Made by a program: the position numbers and the translations under genes. From positions 47,364,745-47,428,744 of the forward strand of contig CM075102.1 in NCBI GenBank assembly GCA_037576195.1: 64,000 nucleotides of DNA, given 5' to 3'. Of this stretch, positions 14,401-28,371 are shown one piece after another (the stretch's first letter is position 1; the number at the start of each line of letters is the position of its first letter). This DNA is from Phytoseiulus persimilis (Eukaryota > Arthropoda > Arachnida > Mesostigmata > Phytoseiidae). The notes below the pieces were generated by a model, which worked only from the letters and a program-made list of their open reading frames with translations, was not told the DNA's origin and did not search any database.

Positions 14401-17400
14401 TGGAAGCATTATGCGACCGTATGCCACTTCCAAAGTAGCGAAATCATGATCTTGTTCTAAGAAACTCGATACTCGGTCAAACATGAAGGAACACTGTAGT
14501 TTCTGAAACCGAGGATCGGATAACCGCTCACCTACGAACCGCCATCTCATATATCTGATGGGTCACGATCGGATTGAAAATACGTCGAATCCAAGGAACC
14601 TCGAGCTCGAGGCTCTCGATGGGAATGCGAAAGGTTTCTTGAACACACACCACTTAGTAAGTTATGAGTCGAACTTAGCCACATGAGCCCCGAAATACCG
14701 TCACTGCCCGCCGCTCTCTCGTAATTGGTTGGAGCAATCGTTCTCCATGAGTTCCGATCGTTCCAAAACGCCTTCCAAGAAGAAGCATTAGAGTCGGGAA
14801 AATTCACGAGCGCGAACCGCGAACTAACTGGATATCACCGTGACACGATGCCTCTCTCCGAGTTGAACTCATCGCAGAGTTTCTGCTTTCGGTGCAATAT
14901 CACTGCATAACTGATCGATTTTCCGTGGATTCACAGCGTAGAAGCGAATTCTTTGACTCCCCAGAGCCGTCTCCGACAACAAAAATACGGCTCCGAATGC
15001 TGTTTGAGCGCAGCGGGCGTGACTTATGCAAGTGAGATCATCTCAAGGAGGATGGCCACCGATTTCGAAAAAAATGGTGTGGGGAAATTATAATGGAAGC
15101 CGCTCGGATGTACAGTTTTGCCATGAATACCGCAAAATTATACGCTAAACATATATCATCGTGATTACTGTTTCTCCCAGTAATGGTAGAATGGCTCACT
15201 CAAAGGAAGATATTTGACGTTATACCTTGCTAACGTTTCAAAACTTGGAGCGTTGAAAGATGATGTTTTCCCGTGATTACTCGAAACGCGATCGTTGAAC
15301 TTTGAAGCAAGCTTAACTCGAACAGACGTACACGGGCCTGATTCTAAGGTCCAGCTTGAGGAGAGCCAAATATCCAACTATACGTCGGCATCTATTACAC
15401 CAGGCGCTTGCAACGGGAATGTGTAAAGCGAGCTCACACATTTCTCAGACGCTCCCAGACAAAAGAAGGCATGTGAACGAAGAATGGAAAACTCAGATAG
15501 CGAGTTAACTCGACTCACTGTTCATCGTAATTTTACATTGGATGTGAATCACGCCCATCACGGAGTAACTTCTTGTGGACGACGACTTTTCTAGAACATC
15601 AGGGATTCCAGAATCCTCGCAGGAGTACTGCCCGAGAGGATGTCACCACCAATCGTGTACCTTTGACGTCTCCGAGATCGAATCATGTCGTCGAATGATT
15701 GGCGTTGGAATGTGAACGGTCGTTCCACTGTTCCCCGGCGAACGCAGAAGGACGAAGCCCGACGACATGAAACGTTCTACTGGCGTCGTTCGAATCTACG
15801 AATCTCTGATTTTGTCTGTTCCTGGGCGTGTTTCTACTCCCTTCAGGGTTGTTCATCTTCTCGTTGTTGAAACTATCACTCAGGTTGTGTACCGACTGGT
15901 ATCAGTTTAATCAGGCTCCTGATTTTCCTGAGGTCCAGCTTCCGTTCGTTCTACGAGGAACGTTGACCACAGTTTAGCTGGAACTCGTCGCCGCGGATCG
16001 TTCTGAGGTGTTACCACAGGGATATCATGGTTTTCGTTGTCGATATAGAGTTGAAGCGGTAACACATGACCCAAAATCGAGAGGCGTTCCGGAAAGCCGA
16101 TACGATCCATGATTATCCCTGAACGGCTGCATATTTTCGCGTTCGTTTTGAGAACAAATATCTGCTGAGGCGATTTGGACACATATTTGTCTCAAGATGT
16201 CCAATCTAGTGTTGCTACTATTGTGGCTACATTGTTCATTCCCAGAATCATTTTTGATCGCTGGATGAACTGAAGGAGAGAAGACGACAGAATGCCAGCC
16301 GTGATTTTGATGAACAAACATCTTCTGTAGAAACTAGATCTGTGGAACGTTGCCATCGATTTCGTCGTTTTTGTCACCGACTGAAGTCACTGCCAACCTT
16401 TGACCATAACGACGGATGGATTATCAGTCAATTAACGACTGAGTCCAGGAATGCTGACAAGGTGAACATTGGAATATTCTCATGCTGTTCTCAACCATTT
16501 ATTTTGTGATGAAGACACGCTGGTCCGAAACGTGATCGCGAAGATTATCATCAAGTCGCAGCGAGTGAGTCGAAACGATTGTTGACAAGAACTTGACCAA
16601 ACAGGCACTCTCGTCGAACTTCCTCGTGAAAGAATGCTGCGCTCACTTGTGACGTCCACGGTCCACGTAGGTCCCTTCTCAACTTGGTTGTGTGCTGCTG
16701 TGCATATCATAGTAATTATTACTATCAATCAATATGAGCACGAATTCCATGTTCTATCTTGAGCGGAGATTTCAATAAGCTCAAAGCTGGAACCCTCCGA
16801 AATTTCTCAATGGAGATTCGCGCAGAATTCCTCCCAAGCGTCGAAGGGTTCGTCTCGTAGATTTTCGAGACCTGGTGAAACAATCGCGCTTCCGATCCAC
16901 AATCATTCGCCTATCTCTGACCTCCGGCCGAAGCGAATGGGTGCTGTCGAACAGCCGTTTGGAATGAGCATTGGTTCTGAAGAGATTTTCCGATGCTGTG
17001 TAGAGAGAGAGAGAGAGATTTTTTTCGGCGTGTCACTGAGTTTAGGGGGATCTTTGTATTATGTCGTCGTTGTTAGATCGATGAGTTCAAGTTTCCAGAT
17101 GAGACTTTTGTTGTTGGGGTTTCTTGCTTACAAAAATTCTGGATTTGATTCAACTCCGGCTTGATCGTCCAAATCAATGTGCTGTTATTGCGCGCCACTT
17201 TAGTTTTACTCATTAAATAATTTTAGGCAATGATGATGATGATGGTAGTTAGTGCAGAACCACTGTAACATACGTCAGTGTTCCGGAACCGAAGAATTAT
17301 ATGGATTCGAATAAATATGCATCATCTGAAGGTTACTGATTTGAATTAAATTCACACAATTGTCATGTGAGCTGTATACATTTATGGAAGCGAGTGTCCC

Positions 17401-20400
17401 TGTGCGTCAGATGTATCACAGACGAGGTTTCTCTCGCTTCCGGATGTCCTGAAGACAAGAGCGGAAACTGAAGGACACAGTAGGGAACGTAGCCAGCAAG
17501 TTTTAACCGACCAAGGGTTCCAAATGGAAAAATGCGGACTTTGAATGTTGTTCATCGTTATAAAGCGGTTACGCAATCGAGCAACTTTCTGACCCTCCCG
17601 TCCGTGTACACCCGCTCTCTGGATAGCGACTCTATTACTGAAAGCACTTGTCACTCTTCCTTCCGACTCAATTCACCACTTTTTCATTGATAAGAAGGCG
17701 TCCCGAAGCACAGTTCATACCACGGAATGAACTTCCACAGTACGAAATTCACTCGGAAAATCGCTTGAACATGTAATCGCTTCCCAGAATTCATTTATTC
17801 CTCGAACTACACCCTCTCTTTCCAACAATTTTCTCCCGAGACCTTGCCTCTCGATAACGAGACGCTTCCTCGTTTTCCTGAGGAAAGAAGAGACGAAAAA
17901 CCATCGACATTTCATGTGTGGGCGATAACTACTGATTTAAGTGTTTTTTCCAATATTTTAGATGCAAGCGCGTCATATAAGACTCACGTTACCTAATCGA
18001 CGACGGTGGCGAATGTGCTGGGAAAATTATGTACGTATTGTTCTTTGAACCATATAATAATCTGAGCTCGAACCTATCCACTGAGCACCCAGAACCTGCG
18101 TTGAGAGAGTAGCCCGATCGGGTCGTCCGAACGCGGCGGCATGAGATGTATGTACACATCAACAGGCTTTCACCTGGGCAATACTATTCTCGCAAGCGTG
18201 TACCGTCAAGCTCATCTCTCTCACTTTGACGACGGCGACGAAGCCGCTACTTGAGGTTTTCCCTCTCTTTATCACGTTGAGTGAGTTTGTGTCAAGTTAT
18301 CACTATTCACGGCACGGAGGTAAGTGAGCGTTGCAGCAAGCAGAACTCCCAACCAGGACCCACTTGCACGCTTCGCTAAGAGAGACGTGTTTAGTGGTCG
18401 ATGACGGCTTTCGTCGGTATCACACTCTCGACAGTCGAACGCGCCTCCGTCACCGCGGAGGGCACTGAGATGAGTGCTGTTTAACGAAGACAACTCGTTC
18501 AACCGCGCAGCTTTGAAATTCTACACCGTATAGTGAAGTTTCTGAGAATGTAGATATCGAATGCTGGAAGTACAGAATTCATATGTCAGATCACGAGCAT
18601 TAGACAATTCAGAATATTTCTACAGCGTGACCACGGCCGGACCGCTTCGACGACAGTCATAGCCCTCTAGCAGATGGAGAACGGTCTCCCGCAGCGACGT
18701 ACTGTGGGAACCGAGTGTTGACCAACGAACTGACCTGAACAACAACAGGGGCCTCTTGCACCGCTCCATACAAGATAACCGACTTGACTTGAAGTCAGGG
18801 AGATCCGAGGCATCCGCTCGATTCGGGTGGAAAGTTAGAGTCCTATCCGTATCCGGAGAAACATAGCGAATAGGGCTCAGCAGGAAGACCTAACGGCACT
18901 CAATTGTCCTGGGAGTTCGCAAAAACACGGCATTGTCGTCGGCCTTCTGAATTCATGGAACAACCGTCGACGGGTGATCCACAGAGATCTCTCGGATATT
19001 CCGTGAGCCCCAAGTTTGAGCCATGGTCTCACCCAGTTTTTGAGCAGATGCTCAGTGATTGCCGATTGTTGACTACAAGCCTCAGAGACGGATGGCAGCG
19101 GTAATAATTGGGTGCGACTCACAAATTCGAGCCATGCAGAATCCGAAAATAGCTATGACGGCCATGAAACAGCAATGGCAACAAGGAAGAGAAGCTTTGG
19201 GCTAATAGTTTCCCCCATGTTGAACGAACACATAATAATGGTGAAATAGAAACCACAATCCCTCAGAGCTGGTAACTTGTTAGATAGCTATCAAGCATAC
19301 ACACACTCTATACACGACTGTGTTTAATTGGTAGATGTGTCCATCAGGTCACGACTCAGATTTTCATGACTGGACTACAGATTTCCCATCTCGATCTCTG
19401 ACAGCCCAGAAAAGAACTCGTGTACATGAGAGGGACTTCGCAGTCATGACACCCGATATGCTCCCTAAATTGAATACACCTATACTTGTAAGACCCAGGT
19501 AGTGATTGATGAAGTATGCAACACGAACTACCATGGACACTGGATCAAAGCCTTGAGACAGGTCATCTTTTTTACAGACCCTCTCACTTTATAATCCACG
19601 TACCCAAATATTTTAACGTGTAAACTTGCGATCAATCCTGAAAGCGTTTTTATGCAGTATCGACGTAACCTCGAGTAAGTAGAATATCGTCGCGAACCCT
19701 CATGGATAAGAGGCACGCAACTGAATCGCCAGGTGTGCTTCTTAAAGTTCGCGATTATATCTGTGTGAAGGTATCTCCAGATGATTCACTCGATCGGAGT
19801 CGTGATTCTGATCAGAATTTTAGAAAATATAAATGTCTGGGCGCTCGCCGCTCCGATTACGACTCGGAGGAGTACTGCGACTTTCTGGGAGAATCAGCAA
19901 TCGAATCGGCCTGAATTCGAGAGTTTTCGCGTTGATTCGTTACAAGTTGCGTGCTTCGATGACCAGCAAGCAGATTCGCAAGAAGATGCGCCAACGGCCG
20001 ATTACATGGGGTCGTCTGAGACCGGAACCTTCTTGTTGAGGCGACAATTTCCGAACCCCAAAACAAGCTCCTATTCCGATGGTAAACTGACTCAACTGTG
20101 GTGCATGAATACACACATCACTGACATGTACACAGTGTCGAAAGACCAGAGCAGATAACATAAACTGAAACAATACAGAATAGCGTGGAGCAATACCCAA
20201 GGGGATACGGCAACAGAAGAAAGACAAAAACTAGACAACAGCCGCAAAGTTAACATCGAGACGCTGAAAGGAAGACACCACAACTGCGGCAGCAGCGATC
20301 GGAGTAGAACATTAGCTTGAGTCGAGAGGGCAAAAAAACAAGAGAGTCAGCTCTGCATTACCAACACTAACCCGCAACTGAGAAAGCAACAAACATCAAT

Positions 20401-22290
20401 AGAAAATAAACTCGAATGGTATGATATTTTGACTTTACACGAAACGGAATGTTTTCCTTCACTCCCGGCAGCACAATGGCTAAGTATGTATGTAAAGTAG
20501 TACTGTCAGTCCCTTGGACAAACTTCCAGCGAGCTCAGTTTAGCCAAGCTGAAGAGGTTTAGTTTAGCCGCAACCGCGAAATGTTTCCTATGGTTTTGGT
20601 TCTTCTTTCTGACGGAGTTTGTAGGTCTGCATTAGAGTTTCCTCGAGAATCTATTGGTCGGTTTTTTTCGATCGATGATTAGCCCTCTTGGCTGCTGATA
20701 ACATACCGCTGCTCAATGGATCGATCGCAGAAAAGAACGATTGAACGAGCTGGTCCTCCCCGAACCCCTTAGAAGCGCCTATTCTACCCCACAGGTTTGT
20801 AAGAAATGTCTGGTTCGAGAGATGGCTGAGTAGTTTCCAATCGACTGATAGATTAGTGTTCTGGTCGAATGATAGGTTCATCTTCCGCTTGCTCCAATGA
20901 CACTGTGCGGAGGTTTTCCTAGGATCTTCGGCTCGAGCTCTATCACTAGTCTGAGAGTTCCCCTTCCTGTCGGCCATGACGTCGGTTGAACGTTTAGGTG
21001 AGAGTACCCCATTTCTGGTTCTCCAACCATTTATGGATCATACAGAAAGCCCCATCAGGCCATGGGATCTTCTCGCTCTCGAGTTCGATTTCGAAGCAGA
21101 TTGCGAATCCATCCATTGCATTGCTGGCAGAGCGATTTTAAGCTGGCATTCAGCAGATTGCGAAGAACACTCAAAACGCGTACCAACTCGGCGCTGGCGC
21201 TGAGGAGAATGACCAGGGAAAAGGCCTGGTAGCATGGCAAGGGCCCTCTTCCCTCACTGAACACTCTCCAAGGGAAGTCGTTCTCCGTTCTCAGTCGTGT
21301 CTGTTGAGCCCATTCATATAGCTTCGAGCCTCCCTGAATATCCCGATACCCGATCGCTGAAGACGCGGCATGTTTCTTGCCCCATTTCTGTGGGGCGGAT
21401 CGTCTTATCATCCTTCTCTGCTAGATGAGTTTTCACATTGTTTTCCTGATTTACCTCCTCTCAATTCAGTCTTTTGCGGCCAATCTGCGCGGCCGCTCTG
21501 GCGGCTCGCTTTATTTGTTGAGTGTTTGATTGGTCCGCTGGCTCGTTCGTTTTTGATGCTGGGGACGAGTTCCCTGTGACATGTCGACACCATGCCAACT
21601 TTCGACCCATGCTGTGATGACATTCGATTTGGTGCCGAAAGTCACAATGAGAAACTCTGCTCTGCTGATTTTGTCTCTTGACGTTTTTCGTCATGTACGT
21701 CCTTGTAAAGTTATGGTCAGCACCACCACGTTATCGCGCGTGGCGAAGATTATCACAACCCTAATTATGGCTACCATATTGGTGGAGAGGGAGGCAGAAG
21801 AATCGCGCTTCGCATCATCCACCGAGTCGGCTTCATCGTTGTTGTTTTCATAATTTTTTCTTATTCGTTGTTGCCTTTCCTTCAGCGTTCGGGTAGCGGC
21901 GGCGGCTCGGATTCTGCCGGTCGTGTTGCCGACGAGGAGCTCAGCGACGTGCAGGTTCGCTTGTCGTCATCATCGAAAAGGCAGGGTGGCAACGCCCCGT
22001 CGTCGTCAACAGATCATCTCCTCGTCGTCAGCAGCAAAGACAGAGAAACCACCTCGACGGCCGGCTTTAACACCGTCATCCCTGCCGGTCTGACATCGCG
22101 CTCCAGCCTCAACAATCCTGCTCCCACGGTGACAACGATGAGTTCGCCGTCAGGAGGTGTAACCACGACTGCCGTGGTAAATATCCCTCCGGGGCAGGGC
22201 GGATCCAATGGAGACCGGGTTTCAGGTCCCCATTCTCCGCACTCTCAAATCGGGGACGAACCAGTTTCTGTCCGAATTTCCAGCTTATGA
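8440..22290 (+). CDS. Shal: Shal/Kv4 voltage-gated K+ channel, 3' exons (partial)
   Basis: Pore-forming subunit of A-type (fast inactivating) potassium channels in neurons. Four phase-compatible exons: 8440-8602, 8889-9071, 10335-10502 and 21886-22290, about 305 codons. The first opens inside the selectivity filter (the second G of GYGDMVP is completed across the splice) and carries S6 with the PVP bend ([17 protein letters not shown]). The second has the Kv4 dendritic-targeting segment [16 protein letters not shown]. The third has the arthropod-like [12 protein letters not shown] and LLNSCCG stretches. The last resembles the vertebrate Kv4 tail (ELSDVQVR against ELSTIQIR) and ends VRISSL, a class I PDZ ligand like the vertebrate VSAL end. 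All junctions are GT-AG with good donors. The T1 domain, S1-S5 and start codon are absent and must lie upstream, so the gene is cut by the window edge. Identity is very sure; exon ends are sure, and an extra small exon inside the 11.4-kb intron cannot be excluded. Confidence 0.93.
9072..10334 (+). other. Shal intron, 1.26 kb
   Basis: Donor ACG|GTCAGT and acceptor TTTTCCAG frame this intron. Reading frames inside are short and unrecognised. No repeat or RNA gene seen. Confidence 0.7.
10503..21885 (+). other. Shal intron, 11.4 kb
   Basis: Bounded by donor CAG|GTACAT and acceptor TCCTTCAG and flanked by two in-phase Kv4 C-terminal exons. The first 116 bp stay open in the Kv4 frame (see findings). 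Low-complexity CAC/ATC-rich sequence lies near 11385-11470 and ACT/ACC-rich sequence near 12795-12905. A short GA run is at about 17004-17016. No nested gene recognised; several 100-145-codon frames on both strands match nothing I know. Confidence 0.65.
12795..12905. repeat. Low-complexity ACT/ACC trinucleotide region
   Basis: Imperfect runs of CTA, ACA, ACC and TCA trinucleotides that translate as Thr/Tyr/Leu-rich nonsense in three + frames at once, the usual sign of simple sequence and not of coding sequence. Intronic in Shal. Confidence 0.7.
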
Positions 22291-25200
22291 ATCACGCAGC
22301 CGCTGGTTGTTTGTCCGATTGTCCTGAGAAGGAAGAAAAGTTGTGACCAGTTATAATGACCAGACGCATGAATATAATGTCACAGCATCAACGTGCACGG
22401 AAGTGTTGACTCCAGATTTCCGGTGCCGCTTGTCTGGCTTGCACCGCCACACGTACTGCTGTGGCTAGCATATACAACCCGGACTGGAAGGTGCTTACCG
22501 ATCGCCGCCAGTGTTGAGTGGACCCGGTAGACTCTGGCTGGAGTTCGATGAAGACGCCAGCATGAGAACAGAGCAATGTGGAAAAATTCGCCATCGAGTG
22601 TACGGTGACACCAACATTGATTCCAACAACTTTTGACGACTCGATGCCAACTATCGCCGGCGACCCGCGAAAATCCATATCATTTACAAAATGAGTGTTC
22701 CCGAAACGCAATATTGATACTGTAACTTTTTGAACAAGGCTATCACGGGAACTGATACGATGATCTTTCACTCATCAGACGAGCAGAACTGAGAATCCTG
22801 AGGAAGCATATCTCATCAATATCTATTCAGTTGGGAAAATGTCTAGGGAGGGGTAAACCATGAGATAGAAGACATGCAATCTCCGATGCAAGCAGGAGCG
22901 GTGTAGAGTCGTACTCAATAAGATGAGATCGCAATCGATCAGCGTGTATGGAACGACATCCATTACGAGATGAGTCATTATTCTAAGTGACAAAAGAAGC
23001 GAGGAAGTTAGCGGACGCGAAAAATGACAAATATGTGACATTCGTGAGCACTCCTACGTAGCTCAGATCATAGACGGCATAGCTCCGATCACTGTACGCT
23101 GCAGCAAGTGCTGTTGATTCGGCGACATGCGCTGCGGCCGCAGGAACAGAATGGAAAGAGGGCAAGCTCTAGTGTACAGACTCCGGTAGCGTGCGGTATT
23201 TGTACAGATTTCAGGTATGAGTATGCCAGGTATGTTCCCTACACTGCGAAAATGACTGAAATCAGTTTGTATACAGGCAGAAGGGGTGAAAAAGTGATGC
23301 CACGTTTGAAATACGATCGCCCTCGCTAGAGATTGCGGATTCCAATGGTACAGAAGGTGCGCGATCGAGTACAATGCAATATTTGTGAGACTGGTGGAGC
23401 AACGATATGATGTTCAGACCCTCAACGCCATTCCGATAATTCGTTTCATTGATAGTACGGGGCTCTAGCCATGCCACTCTTTCTCTGAAAACGTGATTTC
23501 CGAAAATCGACTAAAGTAACTTCCGCTTCCTGCAAACCATCTTTTACTATTTGAGAATCACAGGAGAAAACATTGGTGACGTGTTCAGTCTTTGTTTCAC
23601 CTGCGTGTGTAGAGTGTCTCGACTTCGACGACTCCGTTTCGGGGAGTGGACATCGGCATCTTTGAAGGTTCTCGGAAAGAGGGGAACTGTTTGTTTTGAA
23701 GAACCCTTGGTGGGATCGAGAGACAGGATCCGCTCACAGGTTGACCACGAGAATGTCTCGTTGCGAAAACTCTTCCTTATGAAACTTCTGAGGATGTTTC
23801 CGGGATCAGTCGGAGAATCCGAACATTTCCGAGACATAGAGATGGTCGTGTCATCGCAACCCAAATTTACATGAGTCTTTGAGACTACCGGCACCCTATC
23901 TGTACAGCTTCGGGGTGTCAAAGCTTCGACGCAAGTGCCGGAGTCCAACATTACGGTGACAATAGAGCATCTCCTGTAGAGGAAGATAGAGCCTGAAGCT
24001 ATCGAATCCCTGATTTTCAGACACCCTAGTTGACAACAGATGGGGACTTCAACATCTTTCTCATTACACCTTCTCTTGGGTTGGGTTCACGCTCGGTTAA
24101 TCGATACACTCACCAGGGAGATCTGACCGTCTGAAATCGGCATGGTTCCCAAGGCCGACTGACCTGACGGAAGTGTACTTGGTCGCCCAGACACAGAGAA
24201 TGCAGCTGAATGTATGGGATTCACATTGAGAAAAAATAAGATTTTCGGTATCCTATCGCCCAAATAACTCCAAAATCGAAGAATATCAGTTTGAACTTAT
24301 GATGCACACGACAGGGGTTAATATCGGAAATGCTCATGAGCGTTCTCCATGAGATTCGGGAGAATTCATGAAACTCCGGAAACTCTCCAGAAGAAATGAC
24401 CTCCATCTAGCCTCAGAAACATAAAGTGGATTCTCTTCCAGCCTGTGAAGGCTTATTGTTGATTCGTTTGTCCAGCGTTGCCGACTTTCATTCTTCTGTG
24501 ATCTGTTATAAATCTTCCAACTGTGGGAGCCGTCGTTCCCTTCTCATTCAAATCTTCGTGAGGAGTTAAATCAATGTGTTTGGCGAGGAATGCGCTGCAC
24601 AGAAGCTACTGACTTCCATATTGTCTAAGAATCGCGCTTTTGGATCATAAAGCGGATTCGTCTGCCTGAATTTCATTCAAGACGACCCTGCCTATCTCAA
24701 GCCCGATTGAAACAGAAGTCGTGTTGAGGCGATAGATGTTTGTGGTCCGTCATGTGCAGTAAGAGGATGCCTAATGAGGTGTAGGTACCAGGTAAATATG
24801 AGAAAGAACGTCGGCCGGCGATGTCGAACGGGTCCGTTATTGTCGCCGTCCCTCAGTTTGACCGCCGGACACCTTAATTGCGCAAAGCGAAGGCGGAGTA
24901 TCAGTACTCCGGTTGACATACGAATGGTGGCCGATTTGATTCTACGACGATTTACGTCTGTAACTCTGGCTGTTAACAAGAGCCTATGCGGTGAGCAGCT
25001 CTTACATTTCGACTGACCAAAGAAGCGCAAGGTTGTGAAGGTTGCATCTTTCATCAGAGCGAGTAGAGGTCATCCATTTGCTTCCTCTGTCCGTTCACTC
25101 TGTCCGTGTTGCCCCTCGACAAGTCGGCGATTCTCGATCATTTGTCCTGTTAGTAACAGACGAATTTCGACTCCTCTTACCTCTCATACTCCAGAGACGA

Positions 25201-28200
25201 TCTCTCAATTTCTTCATAGCTACGTGTGCTATCATAGTGACTTTCCTTTGCACTCAAGCCTCTCTCGTTCATCGCTTCGGCGCACGCGAACCGAACCTCG
25301 TCCCTTCAGCTATTTCCGGCTGACCCATGGCATATCTTGACCTCGTCAGAACATGCTCCTTCCCATGAAAAATGGTTCTCTGAAAAATCATGGTCGAGCC
25401 CCAAGCTTTTCTGATAGGAACCCGAAATACTTCGCTGGAATTTAGAGAGTGTGCTTGTCGTGAGTTTTTTTCCCCATAAGACTTGAAGCCTTCGACAGCT
25501 TCGGTTGTTCCTTGGCCGCCAAGGCTCCAGTGCCAAAAAGGTCGAAAAACATAACACCGCTCTTCGAGTCACTGGCGGCGAACAAACGATCACGAGGTCG
25601 AGGTTAGTACAGTTCCGAAAAGAGAGACGAAAACCTCTAGAGCTATCTGTAGTTAACAGTTTTAATACATTTGTACCCCATCCTGAACTCGGACTTTCAA
25701 TTGAGCGCGTCCCTCTCATCCGGCGTGTGCTGGCTGCTATCCTCGTCGAATACTCGTTCCAATCCATCACCAACCACTGTTCATCCTTATCGGATGATTC
25801 AATCGTCGTTTTGACACTCATAGATTGACGCTTGATCTTATGGACGTGGTAATGAATGGTAAGGTGAGCGCATGGATGATTTGATGAGCTACAGAGCCGC
25901 CAAGTACCCATCTCACCTCGAATCCACCATGATAGCAATTACCTCACTTCTGCGCCGCTCGAAACCGCGACTCTCGAGTGTTACGAATGCCGGGAAGATT
26001 CGACATTCCATTTCGAACTCGCGCGAAAGCTCAACGAACCGGACTATCCAGCCCTGAATCCCGGCGCCGAGGACTCCATCTGGATTATTCTCGACTTCCT
26101 CAGAATCGGATGAATCGGTTCCGCACATCGTTGACGTTGTTCTGCTCTCAAACGCTCCCGTGATCGATCCATCGACAATGTCATGTTTCGCAGGAATGAA
26201 CCCCTCTCAGCTCGAGAAAGCATTCTGTTGTCAAATCTTAGAAGAGCAATGTGCAGCTGGAAGCGCGAAGCTTCGACGCCTATGAGGAGCACTGTAGAAT
26301 ATTAACCAATACCTTGCTCGGAACGACGCAGCCATTGAATCTCCTGGTGAGTGAAGTCATTAGCGAGTCACCCTTTCACTCCAATTCGAAGCGATTGTTA
26401 TTTTCAACTTTATTTGTGGACAGACCAATCTTATAGGGAAAGCAACGAAACGAAGCCTTTGATTGGATCGGATACCTCTCGCCATCGATTAGGTGTGGTG
26501 AGGAAATCGAATTTCATGATCAGATGTCACATCATGACCCCCATCATCATGGTGAATGTCGATGAAACCAAGCAGACCTGCTGGAGTGTCTCGATGAGGA
26601 GACTGGTCCGACAGGGATTCGGGTGAACCTTACGTTTATGATTAGTACGAGAATAGCTGATGGGTAATTCATTAGCTCCATGCGTTGAGAAGAGGCTGAG
26701 CACCACGCATATTTGAGGAAGGATTTGAGAATCCATACAAATGAATAGATACGGATAGGTTCGGCGTTGGGGAATCGTGTTCCATCGTCGCGACTGGAAC
26801 TTTCTTTGCGTGGGAGCATGCATCAAGAGTGATGAGCATTATGCAATCGGGGGGACGCCTCAATAAAATCACAATGTCATCGGCGTCCATGTCATTCGCA
26901 GCCACATGATGACGTAGAGAAAATCAGAACGAAAGACAATGTCGGTGGAGTTATCGACGACTTTCATCGATGACAACATTTGAAACTTTATCCGAGAATA
27001 ATCAAGAAGATGGAACACGAAACGAGTAAAATCATCCTCGGGGACGGCGCTGCCGCAGCAGCAGCTCATCACAACAAATGAAAAAGGAAGCAAGCGACGA
27101 ACTAGCAGAATGAAACTTAATGCAGCTGCCTGATCAACAGCTAAACTCATTGTTAAATACTTTTAACTATAATATTGACAATAATATGTCGTGTTTTCAA
27201 GTCCACCTTGATGAATTCGTATTCATTCGTGCGATGTGATCTGTGAAAAGCGCGTACTGACTACGCACGGTTCCTTGCACTTTTTTGGCAGCGGATCATT
27301 CAACGAGAATGATATGTCGACATTCGGGTTCCCTCATCAGGGCAAAAGTGAGGATTTCCACGATCATACTGAGCGTTGGGTACAACAGATAAGTTGAAAT
27401 CAACAAAATAGAGCCAGCTGCTCGCAGGCATTCGCCTCAATCGTGAGGTTCGAAGCCTGGGAAATCATCAACTGGAACTGAAACTGCAAAACTGATTATT
27501 CTGAATTCCTGACTCCAGGAACGCAGAAAAACCCGGCACAAAGACCTGGATTCCAAGTTCTGTTCCATGTTTATCCATTGGTACGAAGATGACTCGTGTC
27601 GAGACTTGAGGGAATTCAGCGCGATGACTTCCACGGGAAATTCCCTCACCTCGATTCACTGAAATAAATGTCTGTCTAGCATCTGAAAATCGATTTTCGC
27701 TGGATTATACTACGTCGTGGTGAGACATCGAGGGAAGCCGGATTTCTCCAAGGATCTCGAGTCGGAAGAAGATGTCGAGCACAAGATTGCTGATGTGCAT
27801 CTGCGGGGAAACAACGCAGATCCACTCTAGGTTTTTATCGACTGCTTTGAGAATTCCAGGTCACTGTTCGTTGTACTCCGTCCAACGCTGCTCCAACACT
27901 ACAGAACTCGTTCATTGAGCATCCACCTAGCTGATTTGACGCTCAGCATCAAATAGACTCCGGAATTATGCGTTGCAGTTGCTCAGTTGAGCTCTTTCAG
28001 GAGTCAACTCGATTGTGTCAGGAAGGGTCATGAGAATTTAATCTGTTTGCACTCTCCAGTACTAACCATGAGCTTGTGTGTTACGCTAGACCACAAGGGT
28101 GCACAGAACTATTCGCTCGAAGAAGTCGCTCGATGAGAGAAAATCTGTGGAAGACTTTGCTTCTACGCGAAGATCCATTGCGGGATCACGCTTGTGGGAA

Positions 28201-28371
28201 GCACGGTCGGATATTTTCCCTCGTCAGAACCGTGCTCCTTTTCGTGCCATAAACAATGGTAGGGACACAGAAATATTTACTATGGAGAGAGAGCATGGAT
28301 AGTCATCTATTTCGGGAAGTTACATGTTTCCCATGGAGATTTCCGTGGTGCCGCTGTTGGTCAGATTACAG
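22291..28371. other. Intergenic region after Shal, no gene firmly recognised
   Basis: Six kilobases from the Shal stop codon to the repeat island. No canonical AATAAA was found close behind the Shal stop; an AATATA variant occurs near 22371. Frames of up to 210 codons exist (minus strand around 25306-25938) but match no family I know. A short + strand stretch at 25880-26462 has coding-like frames and splice signals and is described in the findings. Confidence 0.5.

Noticed and set aside
25306-25938. 210-codon minus-strand open frame
   Set aside because: Composition is unremarkable, no domain or motif is recognisable, and it overlaps other anonymous frames. Left as a chance frame.
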